A stretch of 6,899 bases of DNA from Deltaproteobacteria bacterium (GTDB lineage Bacteria; Myxococcota_A; Polyangia; JAAYKL01), in assembly GCA_011389755.1 (NCBI GenBank), contig JAABTR010000361.1, positions 1-6,899 of the forward strand, in the 5' to 3' direction. The position numbers and the translations under genes were made by a program. Shown here in pieces: positions 5,718 through 6,899 of the stretch. The notes under the pieces were generated by a model that searched no databases, was not told where the DNA came from, and saw nothing but the letters and a program-made list of their open reading frames with translations. Within the stretch, counting starts at the first letter, position 1. Each line of letters opens with the position of its first letter.

Positions 5718-6869
5718 TCAAAAATTTCCAACCAGCTCCGCCAGGGCAGGGCAGTCCACGAAGGGGTTGCGGTTTTTTTGGTAGAGCTCGATGCGATCGC
5801 TTCGGGTGCGTTCGCGGTCGTCGACCGGGTCGTCTTCGTGCCAGCGGCGCAGCACCGCTTCTTCTTCGTCGGCGATGCACCTGTCGGCGTCGGGGCAGCC
5901 CAGGGTGGTTTTGTCGTCGTCATCGATGGCGATAGAAGTGTCGAATCGGTAGCGGGCGACCATGTAGAAGTGGGCGCGGGCGATGTCGCCGCGGCGCTCT
6001 GGCCGCACCTCGTATCGCCAGTGTCCTTGGCATTTGATGACCCGCGAGGCCCCCGCGCCGGGGTCGCACGCGCAGTCCGCGGTGGGGATGTTCTGCTCCA
6101 TGCAGGCCCACGGGCAGCTGGTCTCAGTGGAGACGGGGCAGCCGTCTGCGAAGTCGTAGTTGGAGCGGGCGTTGTTCACCCTGGTGTCGGCCGCGAACAG
6201 TTGGTAGAGGTCGCTTCTAGCGGGCTCGTCGTAGTCGAACTGGCTCTGGGGCCAGGAGTGCTCGGCGTTGAAGTACTGTGGCGCCCCGACCGAGGGGACG
6301 CCCTGTGGCGGCTCGATGGAGCGCCCCGAGTAGATGCACTCGACTCTGCCGTCGACGAGGTCGACATCGGTGAAGATGAGGTACTTTGCGAAATCGTATC
6401 CCTGGCTCTCGTGCCCGCGGACTGCGTTGTGGAGCGCCTCGAGGAGGGCGTCGTCTTGGAGGCCCACGTACGGCTGGCACGCCTCGGGGGACATGTCCGG
6501 GCCGGTGTCCGAGTCGATCGTCTCGGTCTCGGCGGTTTCCGTGTCGACGGTTTCCGTATCGTGCGGTGCCGCGCCTGTGCCCGTCCCATCGAGAGTGTCG
6601 TGGCTGCCGCTTTCGGTCTCTGACTCGGTTCCACCTCCCCCGTTTCCGGTTCCAGTCCCTTCGTCGCTACCAGAGCCGCCCTCGGAATCGGTTCGCTCGG
6701 TGGAGGTGGTGCCGGCTGGGTCCGAGGACGCAAAATCCGAAGAGCTCTCCGGCTCCGAGTCACACCCAGCGAAGCACAAGGTCAAAGTCGCCGAAACCAA
6801 ACCGAGAATCACAAGCTGTTTCAAAAGGCAGTACAAATCGCGCTCCTCACTTTGTCGAAAGTTCAACAC
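5718..6869 (-). CDS. Endonuclease I family (EndA/NucM-like) nuclease, lipoprotein
   Basis: This is a probable non-specific DNA/RNA endonuclease of the beta-beta-alpha-metal type, placed outside the cytoplasm. The 383-residue product has a hydrophobic signal (about 14-34) ending in lipobox FAGC, with Cys36 as the predicted lipidation site. A Ser/Thr/Glu/Gly linker follows at 37-127, then the catalytic domain. Family motifs in order: NAEHSWPQS (201-209; E203/H204 match the metal and general-base positions), SDLYQLFAADTRVNNARSNY (219-238; an Asn in VNN is the probable metal ligand), RGDIARAHFYMVARY (293-307), and WHEDDPVD (343-350) with KNRNPFVDCP (365-374). The domain has 11 cysteines, suggesting disulfides as in secreted relatives. 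GTG 6869 has GAGG five bases upstream; TTG 6836 has a better spaced site and gives a more normal signal peptide. Roles could be nutrient scavenging, DNA release or prey degradation. Confidence 0.9.
   Translation of the reverse strand: MLNFRQSEERDLYCLLKQLVILGLVSATLTLCFAGCDSEPESSSDFASSDPAGTTSTERTDSEGGSGSDEGTGTGNGGGGTESETESGSHDTLDGTGTGAAPHDTETVDTETAETETIDSDTGPDMSPEACQPYVGLQDDALLEALHNAVRGHESQGYDFAKYLIFTDVDLVDGRVECIYSGRSIEPPQGVPSVGAPQYFNAEHSWPQSQFDYDEPARSDLYQLFAADTRVNNARSNYDFADGCPVSTETSCPWACMEQNIPTADCACDPGAGASRVIKCQGHWRYEVRPERRGDIARAHFYMVARYRFDTSIAIDDDDKTTLGCPDADRCIADEEEAVLRRWHEDDPVDDRERTRSDRIELYQKNRNPFVDCPALAELVGNF
6489..6761 (-). other. Low-complexity Ser/Thr/Glu/Gly tether in the nuclease
   Basis: Residues 37-127 (numbered from GTG 6869) lie between the lipidated Cys and the nuclease domain. 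They are rich in Glu, Ser, Thr, Gly and Asp, with TETE/DTET runs near the end. As in the other lipoprotein of this window, it probably serves as a flexible spacer. It has no recognisable fold. Confidence 0.7.
6843..6848 (-). promoter_or_regulatory. Internal ribosome binding site supporting a TTG start for the nuclease
   Basis: GAGGAG on the - strand lies six bases before TTG 6834-6836, which is in frame with the nuclease. Starting there gives MYCLLKQLV and puts the lipidated Cys at residue 25, a standard lipoprotein signal. The longer GTG form has an acidic SEERD segment before the hydrophobic core, unusual for a signal peptide. Confidence 0.45.
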
Positions 6870-6899
6870 GTGAACCTCATCCTAGCGCGACTGTGCGGC

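Noticed and set aside
5597..5923. 109-codon upstream extension of the glpD frame
   Set aside because: It overlaps the nuclease coding end and the hairpin-rich gap, encodes a low-complexity product unlike GlpD, and a strong ribosome binding site fixes the start at 5596.
5517..6623. Long + strand open frame opposite glpD and the nuclease
   Set aside because: It is a GC-rich antisense shadow: its composition mirrors the real - strand genes and it shows no recognisable domain. The same holds for the + strand frames at 4979-5641, 2775-3395 and 4649-5042.

Overview
The window is GC-rich and densely coding. It carries one 5'-incomplete gene on the + strand and three genes on the - strand. Two features suggest a deltaproteobacterial-type organism (Myxococcota or Bradymonadales-like). 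First, two lipoproteins carry long Asp/Thr/Glu/Gly/Ser low-complexity linkers directly after the lipobox. Second, there is a Tim44-like/zinc-ribbon/TerB membrane protein. This assignment is inferred from protein style only, because no phylogenetic marker is present.

Layout: bases 1-1881 (+) encode a membrane-anchored protein. It has a signal peptide, a Gly-rich stretch, one membrane helix, two tandem Tim44-like/zinc-ribbon modules and a C-terminal TerB-like helical domain. Its start lies upstream of the window. A 47-base convergent gap follows. Bases 1929-3893 (-) encode a 654-residue surface lipoprotein with a duplicated FN3-like plus discoidin (F5/8 type C)-like architecture. After a 95-base gap, bases 3989-5596 (-) encode GlpD, the FAD-dependent glycerol-3-phosphate dehydrogenase, with both classical family signatures and a strong ribosome binding site. 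A 121-base gap contains a large inverted-repeat structure ending in nine T residues on the - strand. Bases 5718-6869 (-) encode an endonuclease I family (EndA/NucM-like) nuclease made as a lipoprotein.

The three - strand genes read in the order nuclease, glpD, discoidin lipoprotein, but terminator-like and AT-rich gaps separate them, so they are probably not one tight operon. A loose theme is possible: two surface-exposed lipoproteins, one degrading nucleic acid and one probably binding carbohydrate or another surface ligand, flank a catabolic enzyme for lipid-derived glycerol-3-phosphate. This would fit a scavenging or predatory lifestyle but is inference. No CRISPR array, tRNA, rRNA, insertion sequence or clear defence or biosynthetic cluster was seen. 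The most unusual items are the doubled Tim44/zinc-ribbon protein and the structured, U-tract-ending leader immediately before the glpD ribosome binding site.
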